Made by a program: the position numbers and the translations under genes. From the NCBI GenBank assembly GCA_963817635.1, contig CAWFPR010000027.1, positions 130,685-194,684 on the forward strand: 64,000 nt of DNA, given 5' to 3'. Below the pieces are notes generated by a model that saw nothing but the letters and a program-made list of their open reading frames with translations, was not told the DNA's origin and made no database searches. Positions 1 through 8,364 of the stretch are shown here, piece after piece; positions within the stretch are counted from its first letter, which is position 1, and every line of letters begins with the position of its first letter. The DNA is from CAWFPR01 sp963817635 (GTDB lineage Bacteria > Acidobacteriota > Vicinamibacteria > Vicinamibacterales > 2-12-FULL-66-21).

Positions 1-49
1 CTCGAACGCGCGGCCGGAAGAGACCACTCAACCCGAGTGAGGCCCGCCC

Positions 50-1219
50 ATGCCGGAGACGACGATGGACAAGGGACCCGGCGACGGTGACGCGATTCCG
101 CGTGTCCAGACGTCGCTCGCGGCGTTCGCCGGTCGAACGCCGCAGGGCCGCCCGGGCGTTCCGGTCTCGGTGACCAGCCTGGTCGATTTCGAGCGGCACT
201 TCGGCGCCATATCACCCGAATATCCGCTGACACTGGCGGTGCGCGCCTGCTTCGAGAACGGCGGGGATTCAGCCGTCATCCTCAAACTCATCAACAAGGG
301 CGGACCGCCCGATGCCCGTCTCGACCCCGCGACGTTCGAGGGCGACGGAGTGAACACGGGTCTCCATGCGCTGCGCCGCGTGGAGTTCAACCTGCTCAGC
401 ATTCCCCCGGATGCACCTGATGCCGACACGAGTCCGGGAGTCTGGGCCACCGCCATCGGCCTGTGCACTGAGTGCCGTGCGGTGCTTCTCATCGATGCGC
501 CGGCCCGGCTTGCCGGACGGCCGGGCGCGGGTGCGGCCATGATCATCAGCGCCGTCGACGCGCTGCGCGCCGCGCTCGACGGTACGCGCCTGTACGACGC
601 GGCGGTCTACTCTCCGGGATTGCTCCGCCACGCGACGGACAAATGGCCGGAAGCGCCCTGCGGCGCGGTGGCCGGCGTCATCGCGCGCGCGGATCGGCTG
701 CGGGGCGTCTGGCAGGCTCCCGGGGGAATCGAGGCGGCGATTTCGGGCATCCAGGGGCTCTCGGTCACGCTGAACGATCGCGACCTGGCGCAGCTCGGCG
801 CGCTCGGGATCAACTGTCTCAGATGGCTTCCGGGTGCCGGCCCTGTCCTGTGGGGCGCCCGCACCCTGGCGGACCCGAAAGCCCGGGACGAGTTCACGTA
901 CCTGTCCGTGCGACGGCTCGCACTGCTCATCGAAACCAGCGTGGATCGCGGGACGGCGTGGGCCGCCCTGGAGCCGAACGCGGAACCGGCGTGGGCGCGG
1001 ATCCGCGCAAGCGTCGAGGCGTTCATGTTCGGCCTGTATCACGACGGCGCCTTCGCCGGGTCCACACCCGCGACCGCGTACAACGTGAAGTGCGGCCGCG
1101 ACACCACGACCCAGGCCGACATCGATGCGGGCATCGTCAACATCGCCGTCGGGTTCGCGCCGCTGAAGCCCGCGGAATTCGTGATCGTGCACCTGCGCCG
1201 GACGATGATGGCGCCGTAG
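50..1219 (+). CDS. Phage tail sheath-like protein (contractile injection system type)
   Basis: This 389-residue protein resembles tail sheath proteins of contractile phage tails and extracellular contractile injection systems. Near the N-terminus it has the typical sheath stretch VQTSLAAFAGRTPQG (about residues 24-38). At the C-terminus it has the matching strand segment AEFVIVHLR followed by a short tail, which in sheath proteins interlocks neighbouring subunits. The usual first residues (PGVYxEE type) are missing, so the N-terminus is short or the true start lies in another frame. The gene converges on the ATP-grasp gene 36 bp downstream. No tube, baseplate, spike or AAA genes are visible in the window; they could lie to the left. 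Family assignment is fairly confident; membership in a working injection machine is inference. Confidence 0.7.
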   Translation: MPETTMDKGPGDGDAIPRVQTSLAAFAGRTPQGRPGVPVSVTSLVDFERHFGAISPEYPLTLAVRACFENGGDSAVILKLINKGGPPDARLDPATFEGDGVNTGLHALRRVEFNLLSIPPDAPDADTSPGVWATAIGLCTECRAVLLIDAPARLAGRPGAGAAMIISAVDALRAALDGTRLYDAAVYSPGLLRHATDKWPEAPCGAVAGVIARADRLRGVWQAPGGIEAAISGIQGLSVTLNDRDLAQLGALGINCLRWLPGAGPVLWGARTLADPKARDEFTYLSVRRLALLIETSVDRGTAWAALEPNAEPAWARIRASVEAFMFGLYHDGAFAGSTPATAYNVKCGRDTTTQADIDAGIVNIAVGFAPLKPAEFVIVHLRRTMMAP

Positions 1220-1255
1220 TCCGGCGTCCGCGTCGTTCGTGCTCGACGGGCGCGT

Positions 1256-2179
1256 TCACTCGGCGGAGAGATACCGCGCCAGTGCCGCCGAGATCGGCTG
1301 ACCGGTGTGCGATTCGTAGTAGCTGTAGGCGGGGCTCGGGTTCACTTCGAAGCAGTACACCCGATCGTCCGGGGTGACCTTCAGATCGATGCCGGCAAAC
1401 GGCAGGTCGAGGTCGCGCGCGAGCGCCACGCACTGCGCGGCCAGGTCGCCCGAGATCTCCACCGGCTCGAGCACGGCGTCCTCTCCGCGCTGCCGGTGCG
1501 CGTAGCGGTAGTCGGTCGCCTCGGTGAGGATGCCGGTGGCAAACACCTCGTCGCCGATGGTGTGGACGCGAACGTTCCGCCCGTCGACGTACGCCTGGAA
1601 CTGCACCGGACACCAGCGAATGTGATCGAGGCGCCGCAGATCGTCGTCACCCACCTCGCGGACGATCGAACGGATGCCGCTGAGGGACTTGAAGATGACA
1701 CGCCCGTGCTCGGCGACGAAGGCGCGGGCGAGATCGGGATCGCTGGTGATCAGAGTCTCGGGAGTGAGCAGGCCGCGCCGCGTGACGGCCTGCGCCTGGA
1801 AGGGCTTCGAGCCGTTCGATCCCATTGACGCCGTGCGGTTCACGACGCGGATCGGCGCGATCTCGTACCACCGGCTCACGGCATCGTGCCAGGCGCGGGC
1901 CCGCGAGCGCCGCGGCGATCCGGGCAGCTCGCCGGCAAGCTCCGGAAGGTTCTGATCGTCCATGAGGCGGGTGTACACGGCGTGGAACTCGTCGAGACCG
2001 TACCGCCGCCCGTCGATCGTCAGGTGTCCCGACACGGAGCCGCCGCCGATCTCGAACTGGAACGCGATGTCTTCGAACCGACGCTGCGACAGCACCAAGT
2101 GTGGCGCATCCAGCTCGACGAGCCGCTCGCGCACGAGCGCCAGCGGCGATTCGCTCGGGATGCCGCAGAGCAGGATCAT
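1256..2179 (-). CDS. ATP-grasp domain protein (RimK/MvdC-like)
   Basis: This 307-residue protein looks like an ATP-grasp ligase, a fold that forms amide or ester bonds by acyl-phosphate chemistry. The central part PIRVVNRTASMGSNGSKP, followed by GLLTPETLITSD, is the nucleotide-binding lid region of RimK-like enzymes. The C-terminal pair GIDLKVTP and CFEVNPSPAY supplies the metal-binding Asp/Glu/Asn set. ATG 2179 overlaps the stop of the preceding gene (ATGA), so the two are probably translationally coupled. The substrate is unknown. Lying in an operon with a Lys/Glu-tailed subtilase, it could modify a peptide or protein side chain, as graspetide ligases do, but this is inference. Confidence 0.72.
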   Translation of the reverse strand: MILLCGIPSESPLALVRERLVELDAPHLVLSQRRFEDIAFQFEIGGGSVSGHLTIDGRRYGLDEFHAVYTRLMDDQNLPELAGELPGSPRRSRARAWHDAVSRWYEIAPIRVVNRTASMGSNGSKPFQAQAVTRRGLLTPETLITSDPDLARAFVAEHGRVIFKSLSGIRSIVREVGDDDLRRLDHIRWCPVQFQAYVDGRNVRVHTIGDEVFATGILTEATDYRYAHRQRGEDAVLEPVEISGDLAAQCVALARDLDLPFAGIDLKVTPDDRVYCFEVNPSPAYSYYESHTGQPISAALARYLSAE

Positions 2180-2904
2180 GCCGGTCGGACCGCCCGCAGC
2201 GCGTGCGCCAGCGCATCGATCGCGCCGTCGCCACCCAGCCGGAGATCCGGCCGCGGGGATGCCGTGAGGAAGGTCCCGGTCTGCGCGTCGAGATCGACGC
2301 CCAGCACGCGAGTCCGCGCGAGCGCCGCCAGCCGGGCACAGCCGTCCGCCAGGTCGTCGCGCAACTGCGTATCGACCACCCGCCCGTCGACGACGATCAC
2401 CGTTCGCACGGCGCGGCCGTCCGCCACGGCGGGCGCGTCGCTCGACGCGCTCGCGCCTTGCGCATAGCGTGGTGCCTCGAGGCCCGCCTGGCCGGCGAGC
2501 CACACCCATTCGGACTGGTGGCGCCACGCACCACACAACCCCTGCATCACCGGGAGGTTCAGCACGGGCACCCTCAAGGAGGACAGCCAGCTAATATGCA
2601 GGGCCGTCCATTCCTGGAGCGCGTACAGGCGATCCGCAGGCACCAGCCGTTCGACGAGCGCCAGCGGCAGAAACGCGATGCGATTGAGCACGCCGCGAAT
2701 CGCGCGCCCCTCGATCCGCTGACCGTCCGCCAGCGTGAAGGCGATCGACGAGCCGCCGTCGCGGTGAAGCCGGTGCTCCCACCCGAAGCTGTAGTGCAGG
2801 AGTTCGGGAGTGAGCACCGTCAGTGGATCGATTCCGCGCACCCTGAGCCGCGAGGCGGCCCAGAGCGCGGCGGAATCGTCAGGGGAACACAGCAGCAGCC
2901 ACAC
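2176..2904 (-). CDS. Unknown protein coupled to the ATP-grasp enzyme
   Basis: I do not recognise this 242-residue protein. It begins with a hydrophobic strand (MWLLLCSPDDSAALW) like the first strand of a Rossmann-type or pre-ATP-grasp domain. It contains an aromatic-rich middle (YSFGWEHRLHRDGG; LQEWTALHISWLSSL) and ends in a beta-rich segment with RTVIVVDGRVVDTQL. The start is GTG 2904, 3 nt after the subtilase stop, and the stop overlaps the ATP-grasp start. Unknown proteins paired in this way with ATP-grasp enzymes often act as substrate-binding or partner subunits; this role is inferred from position only. Confidence 0.6.
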   Translation of the reverse strand: MWLLLCSPDDSAALWAASRLRVRGIDPLTVLTPELLHYSFGWEHRLHRDGGSSIAFTLADGQRIEGRAIRGVLNRIAFLPLALVERLVPADRLYALQEWTALHISWLSSLRVPVLNLPVMQGLCGAWRHQSEWVWLAGQAGLEAPRYAQGASASSDAPAVADGRAVRTVIVVDGRVVDTQLRDDLADGCARLAALARTRVLGVDLDAQTGTFLTASPRPDLRLGGDGAIDALAHALRAVRPA

Positions 2905-2907
2905 GCG

Positions 2908-4905
2908 TCACCGCTCGCCTGGCTTCTCGGTGTCCTTGTTGTCTTTGTCGTTCTTCGCGGCTGCGCCCTTCCTCTCGAGCCGCTGCCTCATCCCGCTGAC
3001 GTCGGCTTCGCCCGTGAGCGCGCCCTGGCTCAGATCCGGCCTCAGCTCGCCGCCGATGAAGTGCGTGAGCTGTGACACCGCCGTCTCGAGCGCCCCGAGC
3101 CTCGCCTCGAGGTCGCTGCTGACGGCCCCGCCGAAGCCGCCGCCCGCCTCGCCGAGCTTCTCGGTGCGTTTCTCGATTTGCTTTTCGAGGTGTTTCTCGA
3201 GCTGCTTCTCGATCTGCTTGTCGAACTGCTTCTCGAAGACGTCCTTGTTGAGTTCCTTGGTCTCGACCTTCTCGTTCTTCAGCTCCTTGGCTTCGTTCTT
3301 CTCCTGCTTGGCTTCCTTGACCTCGGCCTTCTCGTTCTTGACTTCCTTGATTTCGACCTTTTCCTTCTCCTTGGAGATCTCCTTCACGATTTCCTTGTTC
3401 TCTTTGACGATCTCCTTCACCGGCTTGACGATCCCGCCGATCAGCTGCTTCAGGTTCGGCCGGTTGCCGATGCGCTGCGTCGCCGGGCGGCCCGGCGCGT
3501 CGGTCTGCGTCGACCCCGTCGTCCGCAGCTTGTTGCGGATCTGGGCCGGCGTGTAGACGGCCTGCCCCTGCGCTCTCCGGTTGCCCTGCGTGGAGGCCAC
3601 CGCCCCGACGACGACGGGTGAGGAACTCGACGTGCCGCTGAAGGTGTCCGTGTACCACAGGTCCTCGTTCGCGCCTCCCTGCAGGTTGCCGTACCCGCAG
3701 GTCGTCACCTCGCGGCCCCAGCCCTGCACGTCGATCGACGCGCCGTAGTTCGAGAAGTCGAGGCGCGAGCGGTCGGGACCGTTATCGCGTCCATGCGTTC
3801 CGGGTGGCGGCGCGCCGGCGCCGACCAGAATGGCGCCGGAATCGCGGTTGGCGCGGTTGAACGGGTTCGTCCACGCCGCCGGGAATCCCGCCGGCTTCAC
3901 GCTGTAGAGCCCGTCGTCGAGATTCTCGGCTCCGTTGCCTCCGGCCTCGACGACAATGACGCCCTTGTTCGTGGCGTATTTGATTGCCGCCCAGTCGTCC
4001 TCCCACCACTCCACCGCGATGTAGCCGAGCTGGTCGGCGCGGTTGGCGAAATTGTGGCGCGGGCCCGGGCGATGCAGTTCGATCAGGATGATGTCGCCCG
4101 CGCTCAGCAGGTCGGCGGCGTCGTGGATCGCTTTGGCAGACCCCTGGCCCGGACCGAAGATCGAGATCGCGCGTGTGTTCGCGTTGGGCGCGATGCCGGT
4201 CACGCCGTAGCTGTTCTCGTCGCCGCCGAACACCCCGATGACGGCCGTGCCGTGATTGCGCCAGGCGATGTCGGTGCTCGGCGTTCCCCCGACCACGCCT
4301 CCCTGCACCTGCATCAGGTCCTCGTGAGAGAAGCGCCACGCTCCCTCGACGTCGATGATCCGGACGTTGTCCCCCTTGCCGCCCGGCCGGGTCTGCGCCC
4401 ACTGCGCTTCGATCCCCCCGGGTGCGGCGCCCAGATACACCTGGCTCGCGACGAAGTCCGGCGTGATCGGGGGCGCGTCGGCGGCATCCGGCGGCACGTC
4501 GTTGATCACGGGAGGTTCGGCAGCCGGCTTGACGTAGGCCGCTTCGACCGCCTCGTGCGTCCGTAGTTCCGCCGCGAGGGCGTTCAGGCGCGACGCTGGC
4601 GCATCGACCTTGTAGAAGACCGACAGGTCGGGCCCGCTCCGGCCGGTCTCCGCCGCGACAGCGGCGGCACGGGCCATCACCCGGTCCTCGCTGCCGAACA
4701 GAGGCACCAGCTTCACACCGCCGGCAAGCATGCCGGCCAGACCTCGCACGTCGGCGCCGCCGAGCGAACTGACCTCAGCGCCGCCGGCTCGTACGCGCAG
4801 GCCGGCCGACGATCGGGCGACGACGATCAGTTCGGCGCCCTCGCCGGCCGGCGGCGTGCGCTTCGATGCCTGCGCACGCTTCGTTCCCCTGGATTTCTTC
4901 GCCAT
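2908..4905 (-). CDS. Subtilisin-like serine protease (S8) with Lys/Glu-rich C-terminal tail
   Basis: This 665-residue peptidase has the S8 catalytic set: Asp185 (IIDVEGAW), His218 (WRNHGTAV), oxyanion Asn324 (EAGGNGAEN) and Ser426 (FSGTSSSSP). Residues 25-130 look like a propeptide, ending with VEAAYVKP (120-127). There is no obvious signal peptide; the N-terminus is Lys/Arg-rich. After the catalytic domain, residues 494-584 are almost entirely Lys, Glu, Val, Ile and Asn in KE-rich heptad-like runs (for example KEIVKENKEIVKEI), predicting a long charged helix or coiled coil. The last 80 residues are polar. ATG 4905 follows a good Shine-Dalgarno (GGGAGGA). It is the second gene of a four-gene operon. 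The tail is unusual and may be a docking or modification region. Confidence 0.88.
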   Translation of the reverse strand: MAKKSRGTKRAQASKRTPPAGEGAELIVVARSSAGLRVRAGGAEVSSLGGADVRGLAGMLAGGVKLVPLFGSEDRVMARAAAVAAETGRSGPDLSVFYKVDAPASRLNALAAELRTHEAVEAAYVKPAAEPPVINDVPPDAADAPPITPDFVASQVYLGAAPGGIEAQWAQTRPGGKGDNVRIIDVEGAWRFSHEDLMQVQGGVVGGTPSTDIAWRNHGTAVIGVFGGDENSYGVTGIAPNANTRAISIFGPGQGSAKAIHDAADLLSAGDIILIELHRPGPRHNFANRADQLGYIAVEWWEDDWAAIKYATNKGVIVVEAGGNGAENLDDGLYSVKPAGFPAAWTNPFNRANRDSGAILVGAGAPPPGTHGRDNGPDRSRLDFSNYGASIDVQGWGREVTTCGYGNLQGGANEDLWYTDTFSGTSSSSPVVVGAVASTQGNRRAQGQAVYTPAQIRNKLRTTGSTQTDAPGRPATQRIGNRPNLKQLIGGIVKPVKEIVKENKEIVKEISKEKEKVEIKEVKNEKAEVKEAKQEKNEAKELKNEKVETKELNKDVFEKQFDKQIEKQLEKHLEKQIEKRTEKLGEAGGGFGGAVSSDLEARLGALETAVSQLTHFIGGELRPDLSQGALTGEADVSGMRQRLERKGAAAKNDKDNKDTEKPGER

Positions 4906-4943
4906 AGGTCCTCCCTCTTTCGCAGGTGTGATGAATGGTGAGG

Positions 4944-5204
4944 CTACGCGGGCTCGTCACCTGGCTTGACGTAGGCGGCCTCGACCGAAGGATCGTTCAG
5001 CAGGCGCGCGACGAGGCGCGAGGCCTCCTCGCGATCGTCGACGATGACGCTGAAGAATGTCGTCAGAGTGGCGTCTTGTGTCGTGGGGTGCACCGGCTGG
5101 AGCGGACGCTCGAGCCAGGACAGCACGGCCGCGGCCGCACCGCGGCCGCCAGTGCCGCGCGCGCGCCTCGCTGCGGCGGGAGTCAACTGAACCGTGATCT
5201 GCAT
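4944..5204 (-). CDS. Small protein resembling a peptidase S8 propeptide (I9-like)
   Basis: This is an 86-residue protein. Its C-terminal segment SVEAAYVKPGDEPA (73-86) is nearly the same as the end of the adjacent subtilase propeptide (AVEAAYVKPAAEPP, residues 119-132). The middle part (FFSVIVDDREEASRLVARLLND) fits the beta-alpha-beta pattern of I9 inhibitor or propeptide domains. It lies 38 bp before the subtilase and starts at ATG 5204, chosen because the earlier in-frame starts encode an Arg/Ala-rich stretch unlike a domain. A likely role is a free-standing foldase or inhibitor of the neighbouring protease. The similarity is visible; the function is inferred. Confidence 0.6.
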   Translation of the reverse strand: MQITVQLTPAAARRARGTGGRGAAAAVLSWLERPLQPVHPTTQDATLTTFFSVIVDDREEASRLVARLLNDPSVEAAYVKPGDEPA

Positions 5205-5378
5205 CGCTGTCCCAACCGCTGACGGCGCGCGGCGATCGCCTGCACGCATCGTCCAAACCAACCGGCGAACCGCACGAGTCTAACCCGAGACGCGACGAGC
5301 GTAACGCGCTAACACGACATCGCTGTGACAAGCTGGTGGACGGCACCGATACAAGGATGAGCTTACGGTCCGCGGTCC

Positions 5379-5403
5379 GCACGTTCGACCAACGTGCTAG
5401 AAT
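5379..5403 (+). promoter_or_regulatory. Candidate operator plus -10 box of the hydrolase/C25 operon
   Basis: A perfect 7-bp inverted repeat with a 5-nt spacer, GCACGTTCGACCAACGTGC (5379-5397), directly abuts a -10-like hexamer TAGAAT (5398-5403) about 68 nt before ATG 5472. A protein bound to the palindrome would cover the -35 to -10 spacer. No matching regulator gene is adjacent. Confidence 0.45.
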
Positions 5404-5471
5404 CCGTCCCCTTCAACAGCGGCGATCGGTCCTCCGTCCGCGATGGACGCAGCACCAGGGAGAACAGCGTC

Positions 5472-6844
5472 ATGTCCGTCCAACACCTGCAGGGCAGCGA
5501 TCTCATCTACTACCTCGCGTCGTTCGACAAGAACGGGCGCGAACGCCAGGACGATCCCGACGGCGTGATGAGCGAACGGGTAACGGCGGCGATCAGCGAC
5601 GAATCGGTGACGGACGTCTTCGTCATGAGTCACGGCTGGAAAGGCGACATCCCGGCCGCGCAGGAACAGTACGACCGCTGGATTGGCGCGATGGCCGGCT
5701 GTGCCTCCGACCGCGCCGAGATTCGCGCGCGCCGCCCTGGGTTCAAGCCGCTCATCGTCGGGTTCCACTGGCCCAGCCAGCCCTGGGGTGAGGAAGAATT
5801 CGGAGCGGGCGCCGCGTCCTTCGCGGCGCCCGGCGCCGGCGGTCCCGCCTCGAGCGCGTCGGTTGCGCCCGCGATCTCCGCGATGGTCGATCAGTACGCC
5901 GACCGGATCGCCGACACGCCGCGCGCGCGCGCGGCCATCAACACAATCATCGCTCATGCAATGAGTGCCGGCCCCGGCGTCGACACGCTGCCGCCCGAGA
6001 TTGTCGAGGCGTACGGCGTGCTCACCGAAGACGCGGGGCTCGTCGGCGAAGGGCCGGCCGCGCCAGACGGCATGGATCGCGAGCCCTTCGACGCCAACCG
6101 CGCCTTTCGCAACGCGCGCATGTCGGCGCGGCAGCTCTCGCCCGGCATGACGTCGTTCGGCGGCTTCAGCCTGTCGGGCGTCCTGTCGCCGCTGCGCCAG
6201 CTGTCGTTCTGGCAGATGAAGAACCGCGCGCGCAAGCTGGGCGAGAGCGCCGGCTGCTCGCTGCTGAAGCAGATGATGGACGCCGTGCCGGCGGGACGCG
6301 ACGTGCGGTTTCACCTGATGGGCCACAGTTTCGGCTGCATCGTCATGGCCAGCATGGTCAACGGGCCCAACGGCACGGGCGTGCTGCCCCGCCCAGTGTC
6401 CTCGCTCATGCTCGTGCAGGGCGCGACGTCGCTGTGGGGTTTCTGCAACGCGATTCCGGACGTCAACAAGCCGGGTACTTCAGGACGATCATCGATCAGA
6501 ACAAGGTGTCGGGATCGATCGTCACGACCCAGTCGAAGCGCGACACTGCGGTAGGGCGGTTCTACCCGATTGCCGCCGGCGTCGTGCTCCAGGTCGATTT
6601 CGCCGCGGGCCAGTTCCCAAAATACGGCGGCCTCGGCGCATTCGGGATCCAGGGGCCCGGGCTCCAGCGGCACGATCTGCCCGTCGGCGACGCGACACAC
6701 AAGTACGGATTCCAGCCCGGGCACATCTACAACCTGGAGTGCACCGCGGTGATCAAGGACGGCACGGGCGCGTCGGGCGCGCACAGCGACATCGCCAAAC
6801 CGGAAGTCGCGCACGCGATGTGGGAGGCGGTCAAGGGTGTCTAG
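5472..6844 (+). CDS. Alpha/beta hydrolase (lipase/esterase-like), frameshifted
   Basis: This protein of about 457 residues has the alpha/beta-hydrolase nucleophile elbow GHSFG (Ser286) and an upstream oxyanion-type segment VMSHGWKGD (51-59). The reading frame breaks near 6473 in a GGG run: the C-terminus continues in another frame as YFRTIIDQNKVSGS and ends at 6844. One extra G restores a single open frame, so I treat it as one gene. ATG 5472 is preceded by AGGGAGAA. It overlaps the next gene by 8 bp, so both are probably translated together. With the peptidase downstream it forms a two-gene operon divergent from the subtilase operon. The substrate is unknown. Confidence 0.75.
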
Positions 6845-8297
6845 CGCGGGTGTGAAGTCCGGCATCATCGCCAACGGGATCAACGGCGTGACGGGGCAGT
6901 ACGATCTCGCGCCCATCGCGCTCGAGGATCTGGCGCGCGCAATCAAGGGCATTCCGCCGGCCGACGTCGCTCCCGGACATCTCGTCGAACGCGGGCGCAA
7001 ACTGAACCAGCCGGCATTCGAACGCGCGTTGCCGTGGGGCGTCGACCCCTTCGACGTCAAGCGCGCCGGCTGGGGCATCGTCTTTCATCGAGACGAACCG
7101 GCCCCCGTCCGTCAGGCGCTTCGCGCGCTGATCGACCATCGACGCCGGCAGGTGGGCGACGACGCCCGGGTGAAGGAACTGGATTATCTGCCGGGAGAAA
7201 CCGCCACGGCCTGGCTGGCGCGACACGACGTGGCGTGGCACAACAACGAACCCACGCGTGTGCCAACCTACCTGCTCTGGGTCGGCTCGCCCGAACGCGT
7301 GGCCTTCGACGTGACCCACGAAATCGATTCCGACTACTCGGTCGGCCTGCTCGACTTCGACACGCCCGACGAGTACGCGCGCTACGGCGACAGCGTCATC
7401 CGGTACGAGACGGCGCAGTCGGTGACCAACGGCCGGGAAGCCGTGTTCTTCGCGACGCGGCACGCCTTCGACGACGCGACCATGCTGAGCGCGGACTGGC
7501 TGGTGGGACCGCTGGTCGACGGCCTGCCGGCGCGCGGCCTGACGCCGCCCGAGCCGGCGGTGGCGCCGGAGCTGGGGTTCCGCCAGCAGAAACTTATCGC
7601 GGGCGACGCGACTCGCAAGGCGCTGATCGACATCCTCACCGCGGCCCGGTCCCGCCCGTCGCTGCTGTTCACGGCGGGGCACGGCATGGTGTGGCCGAAC
7701 GGGGACCCGCACCAGTTCGCCGCGCAGGGTGCGCTGTTGTGCCAGGACTGGCCCGGATTCGGCGGTGTGTCGGCCGAACACTATCTGGCAGCGAGCGACG
7801 TTCCCGACACGGCCCGCCTCGAAGGGCTCATCACGTTTCACTTCGCGTGCTACGGCGGCGGCACGCCGCTGCACGACGTGTACGAAGTCGAGCAGGGACA
7901 GGCCCCGAAGCCGATCGCGCCGAGACCCTTCATCGCCGCGCTGCCGCGGCGCCTGCTCGCGCATCCGGCAGGGGGCGCCCTCGCCTGCATCGCACACGTG
8001 GAGCGCGCATGGGGATCGTCGATCACCGGCGGCGTCCCGAGTCCGCAGATCCGCGCCTTCCAGCGCGCGATCGCCCTGCTGCTCACCGGCAAGCCCGTGG
8101 GGGCCGCCGTGCAGGAATTCAACGACCTGACCGCCACGGTCTCGAACGTGCTCACGCGCGTGCTCGCCGCCGCGTATCAGGGTCAGCCCGTGGACGACGT
8201 CGAACTCGTGTCCACCTGGACGCAGCGCAACGACGCCGCCGGGTTCATCGTGATCGGCGATCCCGCCGTGCGGCTGCGCGTGGACGAACTCGTGTAG
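6837..8297 (+). CDS. Gingipain/CHAT-like cysteine peptidase (clan CD)
   Basis: This 486-residue protein starts at GTG 6837. It shows a clan-CD His/Cys dyad: LLFTAGHGMVW (His282) and ITFHFACYGGGTP (Cys338), spaced as in C25 (gingipain) and CHAT peptidases. Near the end it has GFIVIGDPAVRL, a short motif common at the end of C25 and CHAT catalytic domains. The first 230 residues are beta-rich with no clear signal peptide, so the protein may be cytoplasmic. It is coupled to the alpha/beta hydrolase and converges with DUF5995. Members of this clan often act as triggered proteases in conflict or death pathways; a target cannot be named from sequence. Confidence 0.72.
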   Translation: MSSAGVKSGIIANGINGVTGQYDLAPIALEDLARAIKGIPPADVAPGHLVERGRKLNQPAFERALPWGVDPFDVKRAGWGIVFHRDEPAPVRQALRALIDHRRRQVGDDARVKELDYLPGETATAWLARHDVAWHNNEPTRVPTYLLWVGSPERVAFDVTHEIDSDYSVGLLDFDTPDEYARYGDSVIRYETAQSVTNGREAVFFATRHAFDDATMLSADWLVGPLVDGLPARGLTPPEPAVAPELGFRQQKLIAGDATRKALIDILTAARSRPSLLFTAGHGMVWPNGDPHQFAAQGALLCQDWPGFGGVSAEHYLAASDVPDTARLEGLITFHFACYGGGTPLHDVYEVEQGQAPKPIAPRPFIAALPRRLLAHPAGGALACIAHVERAWGSSITGGVPSPQIRAFQRAIALLLTGKPVGAAVQEFNDLTATVSNVLTRVLAAAYQGQPVDDVELVSTWTQRNDAAGFIVIGDPAVRLRVDELV

Positions 8298-8364
8298 CCC
8301 GCTCGCCCCGCCGCCCGGAACTTCACCGCGCGAGGACTGGCGACGGGACAAAGGACGACGGGAC

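Noticed and set aside
6434..6844. Separate 136-residue gene after the alpha/beta hydrolase
   Set aside because: It lacks its own start signals and completes the hydrolase when one G is added near 6473.
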